Assembly: GCA_964472315.1 (NCBI GenBank)
Contig: CAYYJS010000010.1
Coordinates: forward strand, 20,117-84,116
Length of the DNA: 64,000 nt
Direction of reading: 5' to 3'
Source: CAYYJS01 sp964472315
GTDB lineage: Bacteria; Verrucomicrobiota; Kiritimatiellia; UBA8416
Positions 52,401-59,694 of the stretch are shown piece after piece. The number at the start of each line of letters is the position of its first letter. Position 1 is the stretch's first letter. A program made the position numbers and the translations under genes. Under the pieces are notes generated by a model. That model saw only the letters and a program-made list of their open reading frames with translations, did no database searches and was not told the DNA's origin.

Positions 52401-53872
52401 GCGGGTGTCAGCGCGGGCGTATCCGGTCGTTGTGCGAGCGTCTCGGCCACGCGCGGCGCTTCCGTGGGGCGGGCGGCGACCGTCGGCGCCGGCGATGCGC
52501 TCGGCGTGTGAGCGGCTTCGGGCGTCTCGACGGTGGGCCTTTCCATGGAGAGCGGAGTTTCGGTGCGGGACTCCGCCACGCGGTTGGGGGCGAGCGTGCG
52601 AGGCGCCGGTTGTGACGGCGCCGGTGCGGGCCCGTCCGCGGGTTGGCGCGGCAGCAGCGGACGCTCCATCGTCAGATTCAGCGCCACGCCGTCCGGGGCT
52701 CTTTCCGAGACATCCGCGATGGCCTGCGCCTCGGACACGGCGTTCGCGGGGCGGGTAAACGACGGCAGTTGGGGTGCGACGCGCACGGCACTTTCGGCGG
52801 GCCGGGCGGGCGTGAACTCCGGCTTGCGCGCGTCGGCCGGTTGTTCCGCGTCGGTCGCCCGCTCACGTCGGTCAACCGCTTCCCCGACGTTGCGCTCCGC
52901 CGGTTCGACCGGTTTGGCGTCGACCGGACGCGGCGTCTCCTGTACGCGAGCCTGCATCGTCACGTGGTCGACCGGATGGGTCATCTGGCGTGGTTGGGGC
53001 GAATCGTTCATGCGGGGGGTGGCCGGGGTGGGGGGGGCCATGGCCATGTCAACACGTTCCGGCGCGGGACGCGGGGCGCTCGGGGCCGGCGATTCCGGCG
53101 TTGCCGCCCGTTGCTCGGTCGGTTGGAACGACGAGTCCGCCGGGGGCGCCGTCAATGCGGGCGCGGCCGGCGATTCCGGTTTTGGCTGCTCGCGCGGCGT
53201 CTCGATCGGCTTGACCTGCACCAACTTCGTCGTATCGCGGTTTCGCAGCGCGGTTTCCAGGGCTTCAAGCTGCTCCTCGACGGCCTGCGCGCGTGCCGCC
53301 TGATCGACGCTCAACGCCGTGCGGTCGGGTGCCGGCGGCAGTCGTTCGGGGGTGGCGAGTTCGACGGGTTTGCGATCGGGTGTGCGCTCCGCCGCCGGTG
53401 CGGTCTTCGATCGCGCGTCCAGTTCACGGCGGTCCTGCGCGGCGATTTCCTGGAGCAGGCCGCGCAGGTCCTCGCCGATCGCGTTTTCGGAAAACGATGG
53501 CAGACCGGTCATGAGCTCGTGGCGGCCGGTATCCTCTTCGACCATTTCGGCGACATCCTGCTGTACGATCCACAGGCTGAAGAAGGCGACCGTGAGCAGG
53601 TGCAGCAGGGCGCTCAGCAGGAAGCAGAGCGCCAGGAACTCCGACCGGTGCCGACGGCGCAGGATCATGACGATCGCCAGCGTGGAGATCGTGAGAATCA
53701 GGAACAGCGCGACCAGCGGGTGCGTGACCAACCGGACCGAGTAATGGATGTACAGGCGCCATACGGGGGGACCGTACCGGTAGAGGGCGACCGTCGCCGC
53801 GACCGTTGCGAATGGCGCCAGGAGCGCCAGGTAGCGCAGCCAGGCCTTGCCTCTGTTTACGACTAATGACAT
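49439..53872 (-). CDS. giant membrane-anchored protein with disordered linker and squalene-cyclase-like toroid domain
   Basis: A 1477-aa protein. Three TM segments lie near residues 13-31, 52-71 and 79-102, which would put the remainder in the periplasm. A helical/acidic stretch (~110-230) leads into a ~900-residue linker dominated by Ala, Pro, Thr, Arg and Asp, with no compact fold evident. Residues ~1155-1477 form an alpha/alpha-toroid of prenyltransferase/squalene-hopene-cyclase type repeats (ALDWLASAQSDDGHWDVNDF, GITGLTLLSFLGAG, EGWFCQIFMG). The catalytic DxDD-type motif of hopene cyclases was not seen, so a binding rather than cyclase role is likely. It follows exbD by 21 bp. Shape and context recall TonB: membrane anchor, Pro-rich spacer, distal domain, ExbB/ExbD motor. 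Confidence 0.85.
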   Translation of the reverse strand: MSLVVNRGKAWLRYLALLAPFATVAATVALYRYGPPVWRLYIHYSVRLVTHPLVALFLILTISTLAIVMILRRRHRSEFLALCFLLSALLHLLTVAFFSLWIVQQDVAEMVEEDTGRHELMTGLPSFSENAIGEDLRGLLQEIAAQDRRELDARSKTAPAAERTPDRKPVELATPERLPPAPDRTALSVDQAARAQAVEEQLEALETALRNRDTTKLVQVKPIETPREQPKPESPAAPALTAPPADSSFQPTEQRAATPESPAPSAPRPAPERVDMAMAPPTPATPRMNDSPQPRQMTHPVDHVTMQARVQETPRPVDAKPVEPAERNVGEAVDRRERATDAEQPADARKPEFTPARPAESAVRVAPQLPSFTRPANAVSEAQAIADVSERAPDGVALNLTMERPLLPRQPADGPAPAPSQPAPRTLAPNRVAESRTETPLSMERPTVETPEAAHTPSASPAPTVAARPTEAPRVAETLAQRPDTPALTPAPAVRGTIATLSSPETPRPAAAPVQPARTLDAARRHAPPAAVALPATGPTTDTHMPPDAQPPQATSLADARHSPTATPAVPTPTVSEHIADQAPVLPTAPAITILVGGRLMLVEPSPRVAALEPAPLSRRDIATARRQEREEAATEVPLPTATRVVELPGAAPRVTQQSIAVSDSVRMVRSQTRNPTVDAALATVTPGPRADVVPVGQSLTTIAMPEPVTADVADRQAAADARTFTRERVARDTAATALPDPRTAPVVLAASATAATHSAPGAFRDMPADAHAAARDTPRAADDIQSTPATAHATASPDAVVATRMNAADAPAAKSRPAGPQPADASPDAASASRDLHAARIATTVGATGAADPGPAMPTAAGPVAPDGTPRTATRAWTVDAPTVAERTSAPDAAAASPAPAVPMHAVVAIGAPMAAAPSATSAAASRPTEPQPADTHTLDVARVGTRGMEASRPEDAIPPPRTTFVVGASVGTSATRLLPADASATTQRSDSPRPAAAERLADVRGAASAAGESPVMRVAARGDTRPAAPAANATGGAANVARGRSFDIARSGSHETADMPRDAARPAAAPPRPDAPDRAHERGAMDIARTSDTRVAAPDESSTTAGDAVRGLMTAEVAASRESPSRKAIYQLRSSDKRKRHIEELGGSAETESAVEQALDWLASAQSDDGHWDVNDFKGADRCGGRGNQESADVGITGLTLLSFLGAGYTHVDGKHHDRVKKAIDWIVAGMTADGDLRRGGQMYDQAMAAAALCEAISLTGDRKLAPAAERAIAFILAAQNPEAAWRYNPREDNDTSVTGWQILALKSAEVAGIAVPPQHYRWTEKWLDQVRRGDQGGLYLYREGHAVTPVMTAEGWFCQIFMGQQSKTRGQEESVGYLMQYLPVWSREIPGAINFYYWYYATLALHLSGSESFGVWNDALTAALLQGRVTEGPAAGTWDPIDHVGARGGRIYSTAVATLCLEVYYRFLPFYKLK

Positions 53873-53893
53873 GGACGCCTCTTCCCGGGCGGG

Positions 53894-54310
53894 CTATTGC
53901 TTCCCGGCCTGCTGTGTCGTCAGGTATGTCCGCTCCACATTGTGCTTTTCGCACAGATCGAGCACGCCCACCGCGTGGTGCAGCACCGCGTTGCGGTCGC
54001 CGCGGATGACCACCGACTGATGCGGGTTGGTTTTCGCCGCGGTCTTCAGCAGACGGTCCAATTCGTCCATGGTGCGTTCGCGACCGGCCACGAGCAGCGT
54101 TCCGGCGGCGGTGACATTGACCACGATTTCCTCCGGGATCGCCGTGATCGGGCGTGCATGCCGGCTGCTGGGCGGATGCACGCGCACGTCGCGTTCGATA
54201 TCCGCGAACTTGGTGGCGACGAGGAAGAAGATCAGCAGCAGAAACACCATGTCGATGACCGGCGTGAGATTGATCTCGACGCCCTCGTCCTGGGGAATCT
54301 TGATAGCCAC
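53894..54310 (-). CDS. exbD: ExbD/TolR-family proton-channel protein
   Basis: A 138-aa inner-membrane protein. The single TM helix NLTPVIDMVFLLLIFFLVAT holds the conserved proton-carrying Asp (VID), and the periplasmic domain (VVIRGDRNAVLHHAVGVLDL) is of ExbD type. It partners ExbB to convert proton flow into motion. The start is GTG at 54310, one base after the exbB stop, with AGGGGGC upstream. It is located between exbB and the giant protein. TolR is an alternative name, but no tolA/B/pal is nearby. Confidence 0.92.
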   Translation of the reverse strand: MAIKIPQDEGVEINLTPVIDMVFLLLIFFLVATKFADIERDVRVHPPSSRHARPITAIPEEIVVNVTAAGTLLVAGRERTMDELDRLLKTAAKTNPHQSVVIRGDRNAVLHHAVGVLDLCEKHNVERTYLTTQQAGKQ

Positions 54311-54311
54311 G

Positions 54312-55133
54312 TTACAGCCCCCTGGTCGTGTCGCCGATCCTTGACATGCGCTCGACGAGGTCGACCGTGATGTCGTCCATTTCCGATACCAGACGTTCGA
54401 TCTTATCCACGAAGATGTGGTACAGCACGAGCGCGGGGATGGCGATGCACAGCCCCGCCGCGGTGGTGACGAGGGCCTGGTAGATGCCGGACGCGAGCAA
54501 CTCGGTGCGGCCGAGGGCTTCCTCGCGCGACGCCACCGTCATGAAGGCCTTGATCATGCCCACCACGGTGCCGAGCAGGCCCAGCAGCGGGGAGACGTTG
54601 GCGACGATCGAGAGCACCTTGCAGTTGCGCCGCAGCGCGGCCGCTTCCTTCGCGCCGGCGTCCTCGATGGCTTTCTCGATTTCGGGCGTGGGGGCATAGG
54701 CTTTGCGGAGCCCGGCGCGGACGACGCGCACGATCGGACTGTCCTTATCCGCGATATCGGCCAGCAGTTTGCCGACATCCATGGGGCCATGCCGGTGTTC
54801 GGACACCTCGCGGATGCGGGCGACCACCGCCGGTGGCAGCACCTTGCGGCGCTGGAGGCTGATGGCGCGCTCGATGCCGAAGGCGGCCATCACGAAGCTG
54901 GCCAGGTACAGCGGGTACATGAGCGGTCCGCCGAGGCGCATGAGTTCGAGAACGCTCGGGTCGCCATCGTCTTCGGGCGTATAGATCAAGGGGCCGCCGA
55001 TACTCGCTTTCGGCGTGTCCGTTTCATCCGCGGCGGCGCCCGGCGCGGGTGTGGCGGGGGGCGCGTCCTGCGCCGCGGCGAAACCCAGGATGACCAGCCC
55101 CATGAGGCCGTAGACCAACAACCGCTTCTGCAT
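54312..55133 (-). CDS. exbB: MotA/TolQ/ExbB proton-channel protein with signal peptide
   Basis: A 273-aa inner-membrane motor subunit. It has an extra N-terminal signal-peptide-like helix (LLVYGLMGLVILGFAAAQ) and an acidic/Pro/Ala linker before the first channel helix (LYLASFVMAAFGIERAISL). The TolQ/ExbB core has LSIVANVSPLLGLLGTVVGM and GIYQALVTTAAGLCIAIPAL. The N-terminal extension is seen in PVC and some proteobacterial ExbB proteins. It lies 22 bp after the TPR gene and one base before exbD. It probably pumps with ExbD to energise the giant protein. Confidence 0.93.
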   Translation of the reverse strand: MQKRLLVYGLMGLVILGFAAAQDAPPATPAPGAAADETDTPKASIGGPLIYTPEDDGDPSVLELMRLGGPLMYPLYLASFVMAAFGIERAISLQRRKVLPPAVVARIREVSEHRHGPMDVGKLLADIADKDSPIVRVVRAGLRKAYAPTPEIEKAIEDAGAKEAAALRRNCKVLSIVANVSPLLGLLGTVVGMIKAFMTVASREEALGRTELLASGIYQALVTTAAGLCIAIPALVLYHIFVDKIERLVSEMDDITVDLVERMSRIGDTTRGL

Positions 55134-55155
55134 TGCCCGACTCCTTCGATTGCGC

Positions 55156-58100
55156 TTACTTCAAGCGCGCTTCGGCCAGTTTGGCCCATTGCGTGTCCTT
55201 GTACCGGGAAACGACATCCTTCAGCGTGGCCTTCGCGTCGTCCGCCTGTCCCAGCGCCTCGTAGCACTTGGCCAACTCGAAAGTCGCCGCGCCGCCCCAT
55301 TCCGCCTCGCCCGGATACAACGCCTGCACGCGCAGGTAGGCGACAATGGCTTCCTTGAAGTTGGATTGGATCTGGTGGGTTTGACCGATGTAGAACTGCG
55401 CCTCGGCGGCCACGGCGGACCGTGTCAGACGAGTGGCGGCTTCGAGCGCCGCCGTCGCATCGGCGTAGCGTTTCAGTCCGTACAGCGCCTTCCCTTTCAG
55501 CAGGTGCGCGCGGGCGACGTCGTGGTGGTCGGCGAAGGTCGCGAGATAGCTGTCCAAGGCGGCGATCGCGGCATCGTGTTCGCCCGCGCCGAGACGGTAG
55601 TCGCCAAGCGCGAGCAGGGCGTCGGCGCGATAGGGGAATGTGGCGTAGGCGGCTTCCTCGGTCAGCCGTTCCATGCGTTTGCGGGCGAGTTCCCGTTCGT
55701 CGATACGGGCGTGGGCGAGGCCCGACTGGAACAGGGCATCGGGCAGCAGGTCGCTCCGCGGGCATTCGTCGATCAGGCGGTCGAACGCCGCGGCCGACTC
55801 CGCGTAGCGGCCGGTTTGCCACCAGCACCAACCGATGCGGTAGATGGCCTTGTCGAGCAGGCGTTTGTCCTGAGAGGCCGCGATCGCCTGTTCGTAGAGT
55901 TGACGGGCCTCGTCGAGCCGGCGGGCACGCGCGGCTTCGTCGGCGGCCGGCGGCGCGCTTTCGTTCGCCTTATAGGCATCCTCGGCCAGATGGAAGAACG
56001 CATCCGCGGCCAGCGGGTCCTTCGGGTACTTCTCGGCCAGCGCGCGGAAGGCTCCCAGGGCGGCATCGGCGCGGCCGGCTTCGCGGTGCGCCCAGGCCAG
56101 TTCGTAATAGAGGCGCGCCTGGTCGTCGCCGGGGGCGAAGTTCTCGATGGCGGCCTTGTAGGACTCCGCCGCCTTGGTCCAATCCTTCAGTTCCTGGAAG
56201 CACGCGGCGGCGTTGACCTGGGCGGAGCGGGCGAGTTCGTGCTTGGGTGCGGCGGCGATCAGATCGACAAAGGCCGCTGACGCCTCGACCCACTGCGCGG
56301 CGCTGACGAGCGCGCGGCCCCGGCGGTAGAGCGCCTGCGGACGCAGTTCGGAGTCGGGGAAGCGCTCGACGAGGCGGCCGAACGCCGCGGCGGCGTCGGC
56401 CCAGCGAGCCTGATCGGCATGGGCGACGCCGAGACCGAACAGGGCGAACGGCGCGAGGTCGCCGGCCCCCTCGCGTTCGGAAACGGCCAGGTAATGCTTC
56501 ACGGCCTCGGCGTGGTCCTTGAGTTCGGCACAGCGTTCGGCGAGCTGGAACTGCGCATGCGTGGCAAGGTCGCTGCCCGCGTACTCCTTGAGCAGACGCT
56601 TGAGCGCGGCGACGGCCTGTTTGGCATTGCCGCGACGATGCCAGGCCATGCCGGTCTTCAGCAGAGCATCGTCGCCGAAGCGGTTGTGGTCGGGCGCCTT
56701 CAGATAGGCTTCCAGCCGCTCGATGGCCTTGTCGTAGGCGGCGAGATCGAAATGGCAGATCCCCGCGAGGTAGTCGGCTTCCGCGGCAACCACGTCGCCG
56801 GCCGCCTGGCGGTCGATCTTGGCGATGGCGTCGAGCGCCTGGTCGAGGCGTTTCGCGCCGCGGTGGATCCAGGCCAGGCGGAAATGGGCGCGCGGCACGC
56901 GGTCGCCTGCGGCATCCTTGCGCGCCAGAAACTCGCCGTACCGGGTTGCGGCGCCGTCCGGGTCGTTCGCCAGAAAACGGTTCTCGCCGCTGAGGAAAAG
57001 CACATCGGGGACGAGCGCGTCCTTGCCAAACCGATCGAGAAACGTCTTGCAGAGCTTATCGGAGCGCTCGAACAGGTCGGCGCGGTGGAGCGCGACCGCG
57101 GACGAGTAGAGCGCGCGCGGCGCCTGATCGGCCTTGGGATTGTCCTTCGCGTACGCTTCGAAGGAGGATGAGGCGGCCTGGAGGTCGCCGGCGGCAAGTT
57201 GCGTATCCGCCAGGCCGAGTCGCATGTCGCCGGCGAGCGCCGACCGCGGGTATGCGGCGATCGCGCGCGTAAAGGCCTCACGCGCCTCGGGCAGACGGTT
57301 CTGGCGGAGCAAGGCCATGGCGACCCAATAGGCCGCCTCGTCCGCAAACGCCTTGCCGGCATCCACGAGCGGCTGCAGGCGGGCGATCGCGCCGGCGTAG
57401 TCGGCGGTCTCGTAGAGGAACGTTCCGGCGTAAAGCGAGGCCTTCGGTGCGCGCTCGTCGGCGGGGAAGCGGGCCGCCATGTCGGCGAAGGCGTCCGAGG
57501 CCGGTTTCAGGTTGCCGGCCTTGTACAGCGACAGGCCGCGCTCGAAGGCGCTGACGGAGGCGAACTCGCCATCCGCCGAAGCCAGGGATGCGTAGGTTTC
57601 CGCGGCCGCCGCGAAGGACCCCTGCCGGTACAGGGACTGCGCGAGGCGGAAGCGCGCTTCGGCGGCGAGCGAGCTATCCGCGAACTGGGTGAGAAAGCGC
57701 AGGAAGCTCTTCTCGGCATCCGGGAAGCGCTCCTGATTGAACTGCGTCAGCGCGAGCGTGAAGACGCTGCGCTCGATCAGGCTGACGAACGCCGCGCCGG
57801 CCTTGACGCCCGCATCGTCGAGCTTCTTCAGCATGTCCTTGGTCGCGGGAACGTCGACCGGCGCGCGCTTGTCCGCGGTGTAGCGTGCGAGAAAGGGTGT
57901 CAGCAGGGCTTCGGCATCCGCGTTGCGACCCAGGCTGGTCAGGCAGGCGGCGCGGCGGGCGATGGCCCAGTCGGCCAGGTAATGGTCCCCGTGTTTCTCG
58001 GCGACCTCGTTGAACAGGCTCTCGGCCGGTTCGAACTGTTCGAGCGCCACGCGGCTCTGGCCGAGCTGGAAGAGCACTTCCGCGCGTTGCGGGAACGCGG

Positions 58101-58401
58101 GGTGATCGGCGCGAATGGCCTCGTACTGCTCGGCGGCCTTGGCGAACGCATTGAGATGGAAGTGCGACTGGGCCAGACCGAACCGCGCGTCCGCGCCCTT
58201 CTCGTGCCCCGGATAGTTCCGCAAAAACTTCTCGTAGGACTCGATGGCCAGGGGATACTTGCCCGTGTTGTACAGCCACGCCGCGAAGTTGTAATCGTCC
58301 ACCGCCTGGCCGGTTTCGGCGCCGAAAAGCGCGGGACAGGCCGTCAGCGATAGAACCGCCAGAATCGAGGCCCAAAGCGTCGGATGCATGTTCTTTTTCA
58401 A
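55156..58401 (-). CDS. large exported tetratricopeptide-repeat protein
   Basis: A 1081-aa protein made almost wholly of TPR/Sel1-like helical repeats (AWLYNTGKYPLAIESYEKFL, ADARFGLAQSHFHLNAFAKA, recurring A..LY..A...... patterns). The start is TTG at 58401: GAGGAGGAAA lies about 7 bases before it, whereas the downstream ATG at 58389 is too far from it. The signal peptide ends near LTAC (residues 19-22), a possible lipobox, so it may be a periplasmic lipoprotein. Similar many-repeat proteins (YbgF/CpoB-like) accompany Tol systems. It is the first gene of the operon TPR-exbB-exbD-giant and could be the partner contacted by the giant protein. Confidence 0.9.
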   Translation of the reverse strand: MKKNMHPTLWASILAVLSLTACPALFGAETGQAVDDYNFAAWLYNTGKYPLAIESYEKFLRNYPGHEKGADARFGLAQSHFHLNAFAKAAEQYEAIRADHPAFPQRAEVLFQLGQSRVALEQFEPAESLFNEVAEKHGDHYLADWAIARRAACLTSLGRNADAEALLTPFLARYTADKRAPVDVPATKDMLKKLDDAGVKAGAAFVSLIERSVFTLALTQFNQERFPDAEKSFLRFLTQFADSSLAAEARFRLAQSLYRQGSFAAAAETYASLASADGEFASVSAFERGLSLYKAGNLKPASDAFADMAARFPADERAPKASLYAGTFLYETADYAGAIARLQPLVDAGKAFADEAAYWVAMALLRQNRLPEAREAFTRAIAAYPRSALAGDMRLGLADTQLAAGDLQAASSSFEAYAKDNPKADQAPRALYSSAVALHRADLFERSDKLCKTFLDRFGKDALVPDVLFLSGENRFLANDPDGAATRYGEFLARKDAAGDRVPRAHFRLAWIHRGAKRLDQALDAIAKIDRQAAGDVVAAEADYLAGICHFDLAAYDKAIERLEAYLKAPDHNRFGDDALLKTGMAWHRRGNAKQAVAALKRLLKEYAGSDLATHAQFQLAERCAELKDHAEAVKHYLAVSEREGAGDLAPFALFGLGVAHADQARWADAAAAFGRLVERFPDSELRPQALYRRGRALVSAAQWVEASAAFVDLIAAAPKHELARSAQVNAAACFQELKDWTKAAESYKAAIENFAPGDDQARLYYELAWAHREAGRADAALGAFRALAEKYPKDPLAADAFFHLAEDAYKANESAPPAADEAARARRLDEARQLYEQAIAASQDKRLLDKAIYRIGWCWWQTGRYAESAAAFDRLIDECPRSDLLPDALFQSGLAHARIDERELARKRMERLTEEAAYATFPYRADALLALGDYRLGAGEHDAAIAALDSYLATFADHHDVARAHLLKGKALYGLKRYADATAALEAATRLTRSAVAAEAQFYIGQTHQIQSNFKEAIVAYLRVQALYPGEAEWGGAATFELAKCYEALGQADDAKATLKDVVSRYKDTQWAKLAEARLK

Positions 58402-58609
58402 CGGACTTTCCTCCTCTTGATGGGACCGTCGCTACGACTAACGGAATGGACGGGCGGCCCCACGCACGCGTTCTGGTTGCAGTCGAGGTCGGTAGCATAG
58501 GTGGATGGTTCGCATAATACAATAGCCGCGATGCTACAGCCGCGATGCTACGCAGACGCCGCGCGCATGGCGCGCATGGCGCATGGGCGGCGGAATGGGG
58601 GCGGAAGCG

Positions 58610-59629
58610 TCATGTGTCCGCCAGAACGCGGGACCAGGCATCGAATGCGGCATCGGCGTTCTCGATGCGGGTATCGCCCTCGAACGAGAACTGGGCGATG
58701 ACGCCGCCGTCCGGCCGGCTCAGGTTGTCGGCGACGCGCCGCACGGCCCGCCGGACGTCGTCGAGCGTGCCGCTCGGCAGAATCCGCTGGCGGTCGATCT
58801 CGCCCCAGAACGTAATCCGTCCCGCGCAGCGCCGGCCGATCTCCTCGATATCCATGCAGAAAAGCTGGCTGTTAATGGCGTCGACGCCGATCTCGATCAG
58901 GTCTTCATAGATGTCGAAGATGTAGCCGTCCGAATGCATGAAGAACTTCTTGCCGGCGTCGTGCGCGATGCGGACATAGTCGGCGTAGACCGGCTTGAAG
59001 AGTTCGCGCCATTGTTCCGGGCGGATGAGCAGGGAGCGCTGGCTGCCCCAGTCGTCCATCATGGCGAGGGCGTCGACCTCGGTTTGCGCCCACCGTTCGT
59101 ACTGGTCCCTGAAGAACCCGCACACGCGGTTGAAAAGTTCCAGGAACTCGTCGGACTGTTCCATGAAATCGACGTAGAGGTTCTCCGTGCCGCGCAAGAA
59201 CTGAAGGCGTTCGAATGGGCGGGCCCAGCCGCTGGCGAAGACGAATCGATCGGACTGTCGGCAGAAGGCATTGACGGCCCCCGGATCGACATCGAGATAC
59301 TCCAGCGGCGGTTGCACCTTGTCGAGATCGGCCCAATCGGTCACCAGAGGCTGCTTCACCTCGCCGTGGACGCCCGGCACGAGGTTGACGAACACGCAAC
59401 CCCATTCGTCGACGGCCTCGCCGGCGGCGTAGGGGTCGCCCTTCGCCCGCCGCGCAGGCGGACGGCCCTTGACGCATTGCGTGAAATCCGTCGGCCAGCG
59501 TTCGAGGAAGCGATCCAAAGCCGCTCCATAGCGGAGGCGGGCCGCCGGCAGCACCCATACATCGCGGGGTACGCGGTCGGGGCGGTCGAACTCCAAGGCG
59601 CGGCGAACTCGTTCGCGTGATGTCATCAT
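58610..59629 (-). CDS. uroporphyrinogen decarboxylase-like (UroD superfamily) protein
   Basis: A 339-aa TIM-barrel protein of the UroD/methyltransferase superfamily. It begins TSRERVRRALEFDRPDRVP and has MMDDWGSQRSLLIRPEQWRE and KKFFMHSDGYIFDIYEDLIE with VDAINSQ, and RITFWGEIDRQ. This resembles cobalamin-dependent methyltransferase or uncharacterised UroD-like proteins frequent in PVC and gut-related bacteria, rather than true HemE. The zinc His/Cys set of methyltransferases is not clearly complete. Start is ATG 59629 or 59626. It diverges from the glycosidase gene, with 65 bp between. Confidence 0.82.
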   Translation of the reverse strand: MMTSRERVRRALEFDRPDRVPRDVWVLPAARLRYGAALDRFLERWPTDFTQCVKGRPPARRAKGDPYAAGEAVDEWGCVFVNLVPGVHGEVKQPLVTDWADLDKVQPPLEYLDVDPGAVNAFCRQSDRFVFASGWARPFERLQFLRGTENLYVDFMEQSDEFLELFNRVCGFFRDQYERWAQTEVDALAMMDDWGSQRSLLIRPEQWRELFKPVYADYVRIAHDAGKKFFMHSDGYIFDIYEDLIEIGVDAINSQLFCMDIEEIGRRCAGRITFWGEIDRQRILPSGTLDDVRRAVRRVADNLSRPDGGVIAQFSFEGDTRIENADAAFDAWSRVLADT

Positions 59630-59694
59630 GGGTGGTGAGCATGCCAAGGGCGGGCCCCGCCCGCAAGCCTAATGTCGGCGATTTGGAGGTGACG

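Noticed and set aside
58610..59629. HemE (true uroporphyrinogen decarboxylase)
   Set aside because: Opening and internal motifs fit the UroD-like superfamily, but not the conserved HemE substrate signatures; no other haem genes are nearby.
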